NCBI GenBank assembly: GCA_002504405.1
Contig: DARO01000005.1
Coordinates: 62,001 to 126,000, forward strand
DNA length: 64,000 nucleotides
Reading direction: 5' to 3'
From: Methanomassiliicoccaceae archaeon UBA71
GTDB lineage: Archaea; Thermoplasmatota; Thermoplasmata; Methanomassiliicoccales; Methanomethylophilaceae
Below the pieces are notes generated by a model. The model worked only from the letters and a program-made list of their open reading frames with translations. It made no database searches and was not told the DNA's origin. The number at the start of each line of letters is the position of its first letter. The first letter of the stretch is position 1. This document shows positions 23,500-32,148 of this stretch, piece after piece. A program made the translations under genes and the position numbers.

Positions 23500-24304
23500 G
23501 CCTGATGACGACAGCCTTTTCGGAGCCGACCAGTATGTCGGCGAGTACGCGGGGGAGCGTGACCAGGTCCTCCCTTGCGAGCTTGTAGTCCCTGTCGGGC
23601 CCCACGAACTCGGGCAGGTCCTCCAGCACCCTTATGAGGATGGGCTCAAGGTCCGCCTCGGCTGTCTCAGCGGGCTTCTCGGGTGCCGGGGTCTCCGGCG
23701 CCCCGGTCTCCGGCACAGGCGCCTCCTCCGGCTCGGGCTCGAGCGGGAAGTCGTCAGGTATGTCGTCGAAACTCTCCTCAGGGAAGTCCTCGAACATCGC
23801 CGGCTCCGCAGGGGTCTCCTCGGCATGAGGGGCAGCCGGCTCCGCCGGTGCGACCTCAGGCTCCGGTTCCGGACTTGCCTCATAATGCGGGGTATGGACC
23901 TCATCGATGTGGGTGGCCACTGTGGTTTTCCTGCCGCGCAGGCGGTCAACCTCGGCCATGTGCCCCTTGGTGGCGCAAAGGACCTCGTCGTAGTAGGCCT
24001 TCTCCTCGTCCGTGAGGGCGTCCATAACGATCTTGCCGCCCATGCCGCCCCTTATGGCCATGTTGGCCACCTTCTGGGTCCTGATGTGGATGATCTCCTT
24101 GACCAGGAACTCTGCCTTCTTCCTGCGCTGCTCCGCACCCTCGGCCATCACCGATTCGGGGTCGTTCGCCATCTGCTTGTCGTACTCCAGGCGGAGCGCC
24201 GTAAGCAGGTTCGCCATAGCGCGGAAGAGGTCCTTGCGCACGGACGTGAGCCCGCCGCTCTTCAGCTCGACCCTGTACAGTTCCGACAGCTCGTCGAAAT
24301 TCAT
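23489..24304 (-). CDS. GINS complex protein (Gins51-type)
   Basis: 271 residues: an N-terminal helical A domain (1-140), a Pro/Glu/Ala-rich linker (about 145-215) and a C-terminal beta-rich B domain (ILIRVLEDLPEFVGPDRDYKLAREDLVTLP). Order A then B is that of archaeal Gins51, a component of the CMG-like replicative helicase with MCM and GAN/Cdc45. The start at 24304 gives MNFDELSELYRVELK; ATG 24325 would add seven residues. Replication-related neighbours (Toprim protein, tmk) lie divergently. The long acidic linker is longer than most but keeps the frame. Confidence 0.82.
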   Translation of the reverse strand: MNFDELSELYRVELKSGGLTSVRKDLFRAMANLLTALRLEYDKQMANDPESVMAEGAEQRRKKAEFLVKEIIHIRTQKVANMAIRGGMGGKIVMDALTDEEKAYYDEVLCATKGHMAEVDRLRGRKTTVATHIDEVHTPHYEASPEPEPEVAPAEPAAPHAEETPAEPAMFEDFPEESFDDIPDDFPLEPEPEEAPVPETGAPETPAPEKPAETAEADLEPILIRVLEDLPEFVGPDRDYKLAREDLVTLPRVLADILVGSEKAVVIRPTP

Positions 24305-24397
24305 TGGATCATTGGCGGGGCTCATCGACAGGCCATCGACGGTGCCATAGATAACCTCTCCGACAGCGTGATATTCGAGCGGGGCCATCCGGTGGTC

Positions 24398-25099
24398 ATG
24401 AGGGTAGCCGATGTCTGCAGGGTCCGCCAGGGATGCGTCGAGATAGACGTGTCCGTGTCCCCTAGGTCGAACCGCTCCGGCATCGACGGGTTCGATGAAT
24501 GGCGCCGTCGCATAGTAGTCCGCGTCAAGGCACCACCCCTGGACGGGCGTGCGAACAGGGAGGTGGCCGGCCTATTCTCGGAGATCACGGGTATGCGTGC
24601 GGAGGTGACGTCGGGGCAGACGTCCAGGCAGAAGACGGTGACCGTGTACGGGGACCCGGAGGGCGCCATGAGGAGGCTCGGGGATGCCGCAGATGGACGA
24701 TGCCGAGAGGCTAGAGGCGATACTCGAGGTGGTCGACGGCATCAACGCGCTGTCCGGTACCCACATAATCCTGGTGGAGGGGTTGAAGGATGTCGCGTCC
24801 CTGCAGTCCGTGGGTGTTCGCGGGGAGTTCTTCTGCGTGCAGTCCGGAGGGGGGCCGGTGAAAGCCGCCGAGCATGTCTGGCACAGCGGGAAGCAGGCCA
24901 TCATAATGACGGACTGGGACCGCAAGGGCGGAACCGTGGCGAGGTCCCTCAGGGACAACCTGTCGGCGCTGGATGTAAGGTACGACGACAGGCTAAGGGC
25001 CGATCTAGCCGTTCTCTGCAAGCCTTACGTCAAGGACGTGGAATCCGTGGATGCGGTGGTGGAGCTGCTCAGGGGCCGTGCGTCCGGACAAAACGATAA
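24398..25099 (+). CDS. DUF167 (YggU-like) protein whose frame runs on without a stop through the next gene
   Basis: The first about 95 residues (24398 to about 24690) are a DUF167 domain: VEIDVSVSPRSNRSGIDGF, KAPPLDGRANREVAGLF, SGQTSRQKTVTVYGDPEGA. The domain should end there, but the frame stays open to 25099, through 416 nt that encode the Toprim protein in another frame; the 135 extra residues are low-complexity Arg/Gly and look like a shadow. Either an indel near 24690 has removed the stop, or the ribosome shifts frame, or the long tail is real. The start is uncertain (ATG 24398; GTG 24392 or 24368). DUF167 proteins have no settled function. Confidence 0.65.
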   Translation: MRVADVCRVRQGCVEIDVSVSPRSNRSGIDGFDEWRRRIVVRVKAPPLDGRANREVAGLFSEITGMRAEVTSGQTSRQKTVTVYGDPEGAMRRLGDAADGRCREARGDTRGGRRHQRAVRYPHNPGGGVEGCRVPAVRGCSRGVLLRAVRRGAGESRRACLAQREAGHHNDGLGPQGRNRGEVPQGQPVGAGCKVRRQAKGRSSRSLQALRQGRGIRGCGGGAAQGPCVRTKR

Positions 25100-25118
25100 C
25101 TATCTGAACCGCATGTAA
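24684..25118 (+). CDS. Toprim-domain protein
   Basis: 144 residues, essentially one Toprim domain: HIILVEGLKDVASLQSVGV supplies the conserved Glu, and IIMTDWDRKGG the DxD motif; archaeal stand-alone Toprim proteins of this size resemble RNase M5 or small primase-like proteins. AGGAGG at 24671-24676 is a near-perfect ribosome binding site 7 nt before the ATG at 24684, so it is translated independently of the overlapping DUF167 frame. It precedes tmk by 5 nt. Confidence 0.85.
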   Translation: MPQMDDAERLEAILEVVDGINALSGTHIILVEGLKDVASLQSVGVRGEFFCVQSGGGPVKAAEHVWHSGKQAIIMTDWDRKGGTVARSLRDNLSALDVRYDDRLRADLAVLCKPYVKDVESVDAVVELLRGRASGQNDNYLNRM

Positions 25119-25123
25119 AAGCG

Positions 25124-25720
25124 ATGAGCGGAGCCTTCATCGTTTTCGAGGGGATAGACGGCGCGGGGAAGTCCACCGTGAGCCGCGAGGTGGCGGAGTT
25201 ACTCCGCAGGGAGGGCGCCGACGTGGAACTAACCGCCGAGCCCACGAACGAGGGGATCGGGGCGTTCATTCGCTCCGGAGGGGCGGGCAGGATCTCGCAG
25301 AGGACGGAATCCCTGCTGTTCGCCGCCGACCGCAGTGCCCATACCGAGGAGATAACCCGCATCGTGTCTGAGGGCAGGGTGGTCATAGGGGATCGGTACT
25401 TCGCCTCCACCATCGCCTACCAGTCCGCAAAGCTCGACGGGGACGGCACGGACTGGGACTGGCTCGTCGGCCTGAACTCCGGGTTCGTGGGGGTCCCAGA
25501 CGCCACCATACTTCTGGACATAGACCCTTCCGAGGGGCTGTCCAGGGTAGGCAGCAGAGGTGAGGCGGTGAGCAAGTTCGAGACCCTCGGGTTCCTCGAG
25601 CAGGTCAGGGAGAACTACCTTCGCCTGGCATCGGAGTACGGGTTCCGGGTCGTGGACGCATCCCGCGGTAGGGACGAGGTCCTCGAGGACGTCATGGGCA
25701 TCATAAGGGAGGTATTGTGA
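25124..25720 (+). CDS. tmk: Thymidylate kinase
   Basis: 198 residues. P-loop FEGIDGAGKST, the DR(Y/H) motif in GDRYFASTIAYQ and a lid region are present; makes dTDP from dTMP. Part of a run of plus-strand genes with gaps of 1-6 nt: Toprim, tmk, coaBC, pantoate kinase. Confidence 0.94.
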   Translation: MSGAFIVFEGIDGAGKSTVSREVAELLRREGADVELTAEPTNEGIGAFIRSGGAGRISQRTESLLFAADRSAHTEEITRIVSEGRVVIGDRYFASTIAYQSAKLDGDGTDWDWLVGLNSGFVGVPDATILLDIDPSEGLSRVGSRGEAVSKFETLGFLEQVRENYLRLASEYGFRVVDASRGRDEVLEDVMGIIREVL

Positions 25721-25721
25721 G

Positions 25722-26909
25722 ATGCACCCTTCAGAGGAAATATACTGTGAGAAGAGCACCAAGCTTAGGGGCAAGACCGTCATAATGGGGATCACGGGTA
25801 GCATCGCCGCCGTGGAGTGCTTCGGCACGATCAGGGAGCTGATCAGGCACGGGGCGGACGTGTACCCGGTCATGACGGAGGCCGCCTCGCGCCTAGTCGC
25901 CGCGGATGCGCTGGAGTTCGCCAGCGGCCACAAGCCGGTGACGGAGCTCACAGGCAGGACGGAGCACATCACCATGATGGGGGGCAGGTCCGCGGACCTG
26001 TTCCTGATCTACCCCGCCACCGCCAACACCATATCGAAGATCGCGAACGGAATCGACGACACGCCTGTCACGTCGATGGCGACGGTGGCGATAGGGTCCG
26101 GGATCCCCATGGCAGTCGCCCCGGCGATGCACGAGTCGATGATGCGCAACCCCGCAGTGGCCGACAACGTCGAGAGGCTCAAGAAATGGGGCGTCAGCTT
26201 CATAGGGCCCCATTCCGACGGCGTCAGGTCCAAGGTGGCGTCCAAAGAGGAGGTCGTAGCCAGCGTCTTCAAGATGCTGTCCCGGAACTTCTTCCATGAC
26301 AAGCGCATACTGGTCATAGGGGGACGCAGCGAGGAGCCGATCGACTCCATGAGGATCATCACGAACCGCTCCTCGGGCATCATGGCCGTGGAGCTCGCGA
26401 AGCGCGCCTTCGAGAGGGGTGCCAATGTGGAGCTCTGGATGGGCGGATGCAGCACCGTCCTTCCCGACTACATCCCCACCAGGAGGTTCTCCACAGTCGG
26501 CGACCTGATAGAGATGGTCCGCGGCATAGACCACGATGCCGTCCTGGTCCCCGCCGCCCTGGCGGATTTCACTCCCCGCAGGGTCGTGGAGGGCAAGATC
26601 TCCAGCGACGAGGGGTTCGGCCTAGAGCTGGACCCGCTCCCCAAGGTTCTGCCGCTGATACGCACCAGGTGCCCGGTGGTGATAGGCTTCAAGGCCGAGT
26701 CGGGGCTCACGAGGGAGCAGCTCACAGAGAGGGCCAGATCCCGCATAGAGATGTACGACCTGGCCGCCGTCGTCGCCAACGACATCGATGTGGTGGGGAA
26801 GAAGTCGTCGTCGGCGACCCTCGTCACCCGCAGCGACGCCCGTGACATCACGGGCACCAAGGCCGAGATATCGGATGCGATCCTGGATTACTGTGTGAAG
26901 AAGCTATGA
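25722..26909 (+). CDS. coaBC: Bifunctional phosphopantothenoylcysteine decarboxylase / phosphopantothenate-cysteine ligase
   Basis: 395 residues. CoaC half (about 1-190): GITGSIAAVE, flavin-binding YPATANTISKIANGI, and APAMHESMMRNP, which carries the conserved PAMH-x-M motif. CoaB half (about 195-395): GGRSEEPIDSMRIITNRSSG and AALADFTPR, then GFKAE. Together they convert 4'-phosphopantothenate to phosphopantetheine for coenzyme A. The gene overlaps the next by 4 nt (ATGA), pairing two CoA-pathway enzymes. Confidence 0.95.
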   Translation: MHPSEEIYCEKSTKLRGKTVIMGITGSIAAVECFGTIRELIRHGADVYPVMTEAASRLVAADALEFASGHKPVTELTGRTEHITMMGGRSADLFLIYPATANTISKIANGIDDTPVTSMATVAIGSGIPMAVAPAMHESMMRNPAVADNVERLKKWGVSFIGPHSDGVRSKVASKEEVVASVFKMLSRNFFHDKRILVIGGRSEEPIDSMRIITNRSSGIMAVELAKRAFERGANVELWMGGCSTVLPDYIPTRRFSTVGDLIEMVRGIDHDAVLVPAALADFTPRRVVEGKISSDEGFGLELDPLPKVLPLIRTRCPVVIGFKAESGLTREQLTERARSRIEMYDLAAVVANDIDVVGKKSSSATLVTRSDARDITGTKAEISDAILDYCVKKL

Positions 26910-27769
26910 TATCAGCATTCTGCCCCGGTCACGTCTCCTGCGTGTTCCAGCCGATAACATCGTTCGACGCTATGAGCTCCGGGTCCCGCGGCATAGGGAT
27001 CAGGCTCGACAAGGGCGCCACGGCATCCGTGGAGCCCAGGGACGACGGCGTGGTGAACATCTACCTGGACGGAGTCCAGTCGGTCGCCCACATCACCAGG
27101 ATGGTGGCGGAGATACTGTCTCCCGGATCGGGCTTCGACATCAGGATCGCCAACGACCTCCCGGTGAGCCAGGGGTTCGGGATGAGCGCGGCCGGGGCGA
27201 TAGCCACGGGACTCTGCATCGCGGAGCTTACGGGCCAGGACCGCAACACGGCATTCCGGGCGGCGCACTCAGCCGAGGTGATGGGAGGGGGAGGGCTAGG
27301 CGATGTCGCCGCAATCGTCGCAGGCATGGACGTCCCGGTGAGGACCGTCGCGGGATTCCCGCCCCTGGGGAGGGTGGAGAACGCCGACCTCCGCATAGAG
27401 GGCCTCACTCTGGCCGTGATCGGCGAGAAGATGACCACCGATCTCGTCCTCGGGGATCCGGCCGTCCTCGCCCGTGTCCGCGAAGTCGCCACGGATTCCA
27501 TGGACTCCTTCATCGCGGACCCGTCTTACGAGAACCTCTTCAGAGTGTCCAATGAGTTCTCCTCCAGATCGGGCCTCGAGAGCCCTGCGGTCAGGCGCGC
27601 GATCAGCCGTCTGGAGGAGAAGGGGTTCCATGCAGGGATGTGCATGCTTGGGAACAGCGTGTTCACCGACGCCCCCGTCGAGAGGGTAAGGGCGCTTTTC
27701 GGACGCGGGCACGTCAGGGCCTACGGATGCTCGTCCAGCAGGAAGGAGATCGTCATTCGTAGAGGGTGA
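26906..27769 (+). CDS. Pantoate kinase (archaeal GHMP-type)
   Basis: 287 residues, a GHMP kinase of the archaeal pantoate kinase family. The N-terminal FCPGHVSCVFQP, glycine-rich PVSQGFGMSAAGAIATGL and GGGGLGDVAAI are typical. Archaea make 4'-phosphopantothenate by pantoate kinase plus phosphopantothenate synthetase in place of PanC/CoaA; adjacency to coaBC supports the call. The 3' end overlaps the DUF357 gene on the other strand by 17 nt. Confidence 0.9.
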   Translation: MISAFCPGHVSCVFQPITSFDAMSSGSRGIGIRLDKGATASVEPRDDGVVNIYLDGVQSVAHITRMVAEILSPGSGFDIRIANDLPVSQGFGMSAAGAIATGLCIAELTGQDRNTAFRAAHSAEVMGGGGLGDVAAIVAGMDVPVRTVAGFPPLGRVENADLRIEGLTLAVIGEKMTTDLVLGDPAVLARVREVATDSMDSFIADPSYENLFRVSNEFSSRSGLESPAVRRAISRLEEKGFHAGMCMLGNSVFTDAPVERVRALFGRGHVRAYGCSSSRKEIVIRRG

Positions 27770-28055
27770 ACAGCACATCGTCGCCGTCCACGTCGAAGAG
27801 CCCGATCCTCGCCCCGCAGTCCAACCATGCGTGCGCGTAGTTGACCGCGGCGAAGGAGGTGACGATGTCCCCGCACTCTCTGAAGTGCTTGGCGTCGGAG
27901 TAGTAGCAGTTCGCCATCTCCAGGAAGCTCTCCGCAAGCCTCCGGTTGTATGATTTCTCAGGCGCCGCGATGCGGATCTTCGCCAGCGCCCTGGCCGTGA
28001 TGTCGAGGTACTTCTCAATGCGCTCCTCCGAGACGGTGTCAATCCTCTCTGCCAT
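27753..28055 (-). CDS. DUF357 family protein
   Basis: 100 residues, helical, matching the archaeal DUF357 family (EKYLDITARALAKI, YYSDAKHF and NYAHAWLDCGARIGLF). Function unknown; family genes occur across Euryarchaeota. Divergent from prs, with about 90 nt between the two starts. Confidence 0.85.
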   Translation of the reverse strand: MAERIDTVSEERIEKYLDITARALAKIRIAAPEKSYNRRLAESFLEMANCYYSDAKHFRECGDIVTSFAAVNYAHAWLDCGARIGLFDVDGDDVLFTLYE

Positions 28056-28112
28056 GGACTGGCCATGGGGTCCAATGTTAATAACTCGCCCGCCGTCGCC
28101 CGCGCGAACAGG

Positions 28113-28126
28113 ATAAATATAAAAAA
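28113..28126 (+). promoter_or_regulatory. TATA box of prs
   Basis: ATAAATATAAAAAA stands out in GC-rich sequence and lies about 28 nt upstream of the prs ATG. Confidence 0.7.
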
Positions 28127-28147
28127 CGGCGCGCCATCGGACACGGC

Positions 28148-29005
28148 ATGATAATCGTAGGCGGGTCTTCGTCCAGGGACCTGGCCAAGGAGATGGCCAC
28201 CATCCTGGACTGCACGTACATCCAGGCAGCTTCCACCAGGTTCCCTGATGGGGAGTGCTACACCAGGATAGACACCGAGTCGCTAGACGACGACGTGGTC
28301 ATCGTCCAGAACACATATCCCAACGACAACCTCATCGAGATGTTCCTCCTGCAGGACGCCGTCCGCAGGATGGGCGCCAGGTCCGTGACCCTGGTCATCC
28401 CGTACTTCGGGTACGCCAGGCAGGACAGGGTCTTCAAGCCCGGGGAGCCCGAGTCCGCGAAGGTCATGTGCAGGCATCTGGACATGGGCTGCGACAGGGT
28501 CATCACGATAGACATCCACAAGGAGGCGGTACTGGACCACTTCACCTGCCCGCATGTGGACCTCAAGGCGGCACCGGTCATCGCCGAGTACTTCTCGTCC
28601 AAGGGGATCGACCTCGTCCTGTCCCCCGACATAGGGGCGGCTGGACGCGCCAAGGATGTCGGCGAGAGGATGGGCGTGCCCTACGACCACCTCGAGAAGA
28701 CCCGCCTCTCCGGCGTGGACGTGCGCATCGCCCCCGCCAAGATGGACTGCCAGGGCAAGAGGGTCCTCATCGTGGACGACATGATCTCCACCGGCGGGAC
28801 AATCATAGCGGCCGCACAGGCCCTCAGGGACGCCGGCGCGGTCAGCGTGTCCGTCGCATGCACCCATGGCGTGTTCGTAAACAACGCCATCGAGAGGCTC
28901 ACCGGCAGCTCCCTGGACACCGTCCTGTGCTGCAACACCCTAGAGAACCAGGTCTCCCACATATCCGTGGCCGGCATAATCGCCGAGGCAGTCAGGAAGG
29001 GATGA
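28148..29005 (+). CDS. prs: Ribose-phosphate pyrophosphokinase
   Basis: 285 residues, the short archaeal form. Conserved elements: RFPDGECYTRI, IPYFGYARQDR, VITIDIHKEAVLDHF, and the PRPP-binding loop VLIVDDMISTGGTI. Makes PRPP for nucleotide and cofactor synthesis. The start is 28 nt after a TATA box, so the mRNA is probably leaderless. proS follows after 2 nt. Confidence 0.95.
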   Translation: MIIVGGSSSRDLAKEMATILDCTYIQAASTRFPDGECYTRIDTESLDDDVVIVQNTYPNDNLIEMFLLQDAVRRMGARSVTLVIPYFGYARQDRVFKPGEPESAKVMCRHLDMGCDRVITIDIHKEAVLDHFTCPHVDLKAAPVIAEYFSSKGIDLVLSPDIGAAGRAKDVGERMGVPYDHLEKTRLSGVDVRIAPAKMDCQGKRVLIVDDMISTGGTIIAAAQALRDAGAVSVSVACTHGVFVNNAIERLTGSSLDTVLCCNTLENQVSHISVAGIIAEAVRKG

Positions 29006-29007
29006 GA

Positions 29008-30411
29008 ATGCCGATGAAGGAAGACGACTTCGCGGACTGGTACCTGGACATAGTCGACAAGGCGAACCTCTGCGACAAGAGGTACCCCATCAAGGGGATG
29101 AACGTCTGGACTCCGTACGGGTGGAAGATCATGAGGCAGATCGACTCGTACATCCGCGAGGAGTTCGACGGCACCGGCCACGACGAGGTGTGCTTCCCCC
29201 TCCTGATCCCAGAGACGGAGTTCGCCAAGGAGAAGGATCACATCAAGGGGTTCGACGAGGAGGTCTACTGGGTAACCCACGCCGGCCTCAACGAGCTGGA
29301 CGTCAGGCTGGTCGTGAGGCCCACCTCCGAGACCGCGATGTACCCCATGTTCTCGCTGTGGGTCAGGTCGCATCAGGACCTCCCCCTCAAGACGTACCAG
29401 ATTGTAAACACGTTCCGCTACGAGACCAAACAGACCCGTCCGTTCATAAGGGTGCGCGAGATCCACTTCTTCGAGTCCCACACATGCCACGTCACAGAGG
29501 AGGATGCGCAGTGCCAGATCGAGGAGAACATAGAGATCCTGGAGAGGTTCGCGAAGAGGATATGCCTTCCCTACATGCTGTGCATCCGCACCGAGTGGGA
29601 CAAGTTCCCCGGCGCCCACTACACCGTCGGTATAGACACGTCCATGCCCAACGGGAGGACCCTCCAGATGGGGTCCATCCACCATTACCGCACCAACTTC
29701 TCCGTCCCCTACAACATCACATACGAGGATGAGAACGGGGAGCACAAGCACGTCCACCAGACTACGTTCGGGATGAGCGAGCGCCTCGTCGGGGCGCTCA
29801 TAGGCGTCCACGGGGACGACAAGGGCCTGGTCCTCCCGCCCGGGATAGCCCCCTACCAGTGCGTGCTCATCCCCATATTCAAGAAGGAGAACGCCGCCGC
29901 CGTCGCGGAGGCCAGCCTCGCCGTCGTCAAGGTCCTGGAGGCCGCAGGCATCCGCGTGAAGCTGGACGACCGCGACATGCGTCCCGGCGCCAAGTACTAC
30001 GAGTGGGAGATGAAAGGGGTACCCCTCCGTCTGGAGCTAGGTGCCAGGGACATCGAGAACGGCGTCGTCGCGTTCGCAAGGAGGGACACGGGTGAGAAGG
30101 GGTCCATAGCCATAGACACCCTCGCATCCGGCGTCGGCCTTCTCCTTGACGCCATATCGGACGACATGCTCGCCAGGGCGGAGGAGGTCCAGAGGTCCCG
30201 CGTCCAGGAGATAGACTCCCTCGAGGACATCCCCCAGGACAAGATCCTCAGGATCGGATGGTGCGGCTGCGAGGAGTGCGGCCACAAGTTCGAGGACGCC
30301 ACGGAGTTCAAGATCCTCGGCAGGCCCTACCACCCCGAGCCCTTCTCCGGCAAGTGCATAATCTGCGGCAAGCCGGTCGACAAGGCCGCGTACGCCGCAC
30401 ACACGATGTGA
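29008..30411 (+). CDS. proS: Prolyl-tRNA synthetase, archaeal/eukaryotic type
   Basis: 467 residues. Class II motifs are visible: GMNVWTPYGWKIMRQI (motif 1), TFRYETKQTRPFIRVREIHFFE (motif 2; cut by variable loop) and GALIGVHGDDKGLVLPPGIAP (motif 3 region). The C-terminal zinc-binding extension has CGCEECG and CIICG pairs and ends in Tyr-poor AAHTM, unlike the common terminal Tyr. ATG 29008 follows GGATGAG; ATG 29014 is an alternative two codons in. Co-transcribed with prs. Confidence 0.95.
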   Translation: MPMKEDDFADWYLDIVDKANLCDKRYPIKGMNVWTPYGWKIMRQIDSYIREEFDGTGHDEVCFPLLIPETEFAKEKDHIKGFDEEVYWVTHAGLNELDVRLVVRPTSETAMYPMFSLWVRSHQDLPLKTYQIVNTFRYETKQTRPFIRVREIHFFESHTCHVTEEDAQCQIEENIEILERFAKRICLPYMLCIRTEWDKFPGAHYTVGIDTSMPNGRTLQMGSIHHYRTNFSVPYNITYEDENGEHKHVHQTTFGMSERLVGALIGVHGDDKGLVLPPGIAPYQCVLIPIFKKENAAAVAEASLAVVKVLEAAGIRVKLDDRDMRPGAKYYEWEMKGVPLRLELGARDIENGVVAFARRDTGEKGSIAIDTLASGVGLLLDAISDDMLARAEEVQRSRVQEIDSLEDIPQDKILRIGWCGCEECGHKFEDATEFKILGRPYHPEPFSGKCIICGKPVDKAAYAAHTM

Positions 30412-30416
30412 AACCC

Positions 30417-30448
30417 GGGAGCCGGGCATCCCCGGCCCCCGGCCTTTT
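30417..30448. terminator. Terminator between proS and the DUF1638 gene
   Basis: GGGAGCCGGG (30417-30426) pairs with CCCGGCCCCC (30431-30440) with one mismatch, followed by GGCCTTTT. It sits 6 nt after the proS stop and may serve both convergent genes. Confidence 0.65.
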
Positions 30449-31272
30449 CATCTCGCCGCGTCCAGGGACCTCTTGGATTCGGCGTATATCCTTTCCGCCG
30501 GCCCGTGGTCGATGAAGCTCTGGTCCGCCTGAAGGATGTTGAACCCCATGTAGTCCGCGAAGTCCTTCGTGGCGGCGTCGAACTCGCCGCGGTCCTCGTA
30601 CCCGTTGTCGATCTGGACCACGGAGCTGTAGCCGCACATGTGGAGGAGCTTCCTCATGTTCTCCTTCCTGTCTCCCGGACCCATGAGGTCCACCCCCCTG
30701 GCTATGTCGGAAGCTGAGAGGAAGTCTAGCCAGTTGGTCGCCACGGCCGGGGTGAACAGCATCACTCCCGTGAACTCCTTGAGCAGCCTGCGGTAGCCGT
30801 CCAGGCCGCCGACAGTGACACCCACGCAGTCGTCGCAGACCCTCCCTGTGCTGTCCCTGAAGACCGTGACCGGGTAAGAGACGTGCCCCTCAGCCCATTT
30901 GCTGACATCCCACATGGCGTTCCCGCACATGCCGTAGTAAAGAGCTACCGCATCCACCCTTCCCTGGAGCATCACCAGGTCGTCCTCCAGCATCTGCTTC
31001 AGGACCACAGGCTCGGAGTGCAGGGCGAGGCTCTTCATCCTGATCACGATGTTGTATGCAGAGCGGTCGATCCCAGCGTCCGTGTTCATGAAGTCCCATT
31101 CGTCCATGACCTCGTACTTCACGCCCTTGAGGTCCATCTTCCTCCTGAGGCTGCCGCAGTGCGGCGTGTCCAGGACAATGACCCTTTTGTCCTCCTGATC
31201 CCGGGACAGGGCGTAGATGAGCTCGTCCTCCAGCATGGGGCATGCGATTACCCCGAGAATGCCTTCCGTCAT
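30448..31272 (-). CDS. DUF1638 family protein
   Basis: 274 residues. VIACPMLEDELIYAL, VLDTPHCGSLRR, LYYGMCGNAM and CDDCVGVTVGGLDGYRRLL match DUF1638, a family found in methanogens and some anaerobic bacteria, often near corrinoid methyltransferase genes. Conserved Cys and His suggest metal or cobalamin-related chemistry, which is not established. It stands alone here, convergent with proS. Confidence 0.8.
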   Translation of the reverse strand: MTEGILGVIACPMLEDELIYALSRDQEDKRVIVLDTPHCGSLRRKMDLKGVKYEVMDEWDFMNTDAGIDRSAYNIVIRMKSLALHSEPVVLKQMLEDDLVMLQGRVDAVALYYGMCGNAMWDVSKWAEGHVSYPVTVFRDSTGRVCDDCVGVTVGGLDGYRRLLKEFTGVMLFTPAVATNWLDFLSASDIARGVDLMGPGDRKENMRKLLHMCGYSSVVQIDNGYEDRGEFDAATKDFADYMGFNILQADQSFIDHGPAERIYAESKRSLDAAR

Positions 31273-31367
31273 ACCATACTAATGCATCGGGTGCTTTTTA
31301 ACCGTCGCAGTATCAAGGATAGTACCGCATCGACAACCAATTAAACCGAGACCATGTACCGTTGCCT

Positions 31368-32147
31368 ATGTCATTCCAAGAGGGCGAGACGGTTTACCTG
31401 GAGGACGCGTCGGGCAAGAGGGTCTGGGCGAGGGTGGCCTACGGCATGGTCAAGGTCCAGTCCCTGGGCGCCATAGACGGGTCCAGGTTCAAGGAGCTGG
31501 ACGACGGGGACAGGCTGACGATCGTCGGCAGGGAGTACACGGTTTTCCGCCCCGGGGTCCTGGAGCTCATGGAGTCCCTCGAGAGGGGCGCCCAGATAAT
31601 CTCGCCGAAGGATGCCGCCACGATAATCATGCACTGCGACATCAAGCCGGGGGATTCGGTCATCGAGGTAGGGGCGGGATCCGGGGGGCTCACCACGGCC
31701 CTCCTCCATGCCGTAGGTCCGCAGGGCAGGGTGCGCACCCTCGAGCTCAAGGAGGAGAACGCCCACCGTGCCGGGAGGAACGTGTCCAGGACAGGGCTGG
31801 ACTCCAGCTGGTCCTTCGTCATCGGGGATGCGAGGGAGGCGGACCCCGGCGTGGACTGGCAGGCGGATGCCCTGACGATGGACATGCCGGACCCATGGCT
31901 GGCGCTCAAGAACCTTGGGAAGCATCTGCGTCCCGGCGGCAGGCTCTGCGCCTATGTGCCTAACGTGAACCAGATGGAGGCGATAGTCACCGCCATGAGG
32001 GAGGAGGGCTACGCCGACGTCCATGCCCTTGAGAACATACAGAGGTACATGGAGGTCCACCCCGGAGGGGTCAGACCCTCGTTCGACACCTTGGGACACA
32101 CGGGCTACCTGGTGTTCGGCAGGAAGAGGTCCGGCAGGACCCTCTGA
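31368..32147 (+). CDS. trmI: tRNA (adenine-58-N1)-methyltransferase, TrmI-type
   Basis: 259 residues. N-terminal small beta domain (to about 75), then an AdoMet-binding fold with VIEVGAGSGGLTTALLHAVG; DMPDPW is the catalytic-region motif and IQRYMEVHPGGVRPS the C-terminal signature. Archaeal TrmI methylates A57/A58 of the T loop. ATG 31368 is preferred over the TTG at 31362. Confidence 0.9.
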   Translation: MSFQEGETVYLEDASGKRVWARVAYGMVKVQSLGAIDGSRFKELDDGDRLTIVGREYTVFRPGVLELMESLERGAQIISPKDAATIIMHCDIKPGDSVIEVGAGSGGLTTALLHAVGPQGRVRTLELKEENAHRAGRNVSRTGLDSSWSFVIGDAREADPGVDWQADALTMDMPDPWLALKNLGKHLRPGGRLCAYVPNVNQMEAIVTAMREEGYADVHALENIQRYMEVHPGGVRPSFDTLGHTGYLVFGRKRSGRTL

Positions 32148-32148
32148 A

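Noticed and set aside
28255..29007. Long upstream in-frame extension of proS across prs
   Set aside because: The extra sequence is an Arg-rich shadow of prs in another frame; ProRS homology begins at the ATG at 29008 with its own ribosome binding site.
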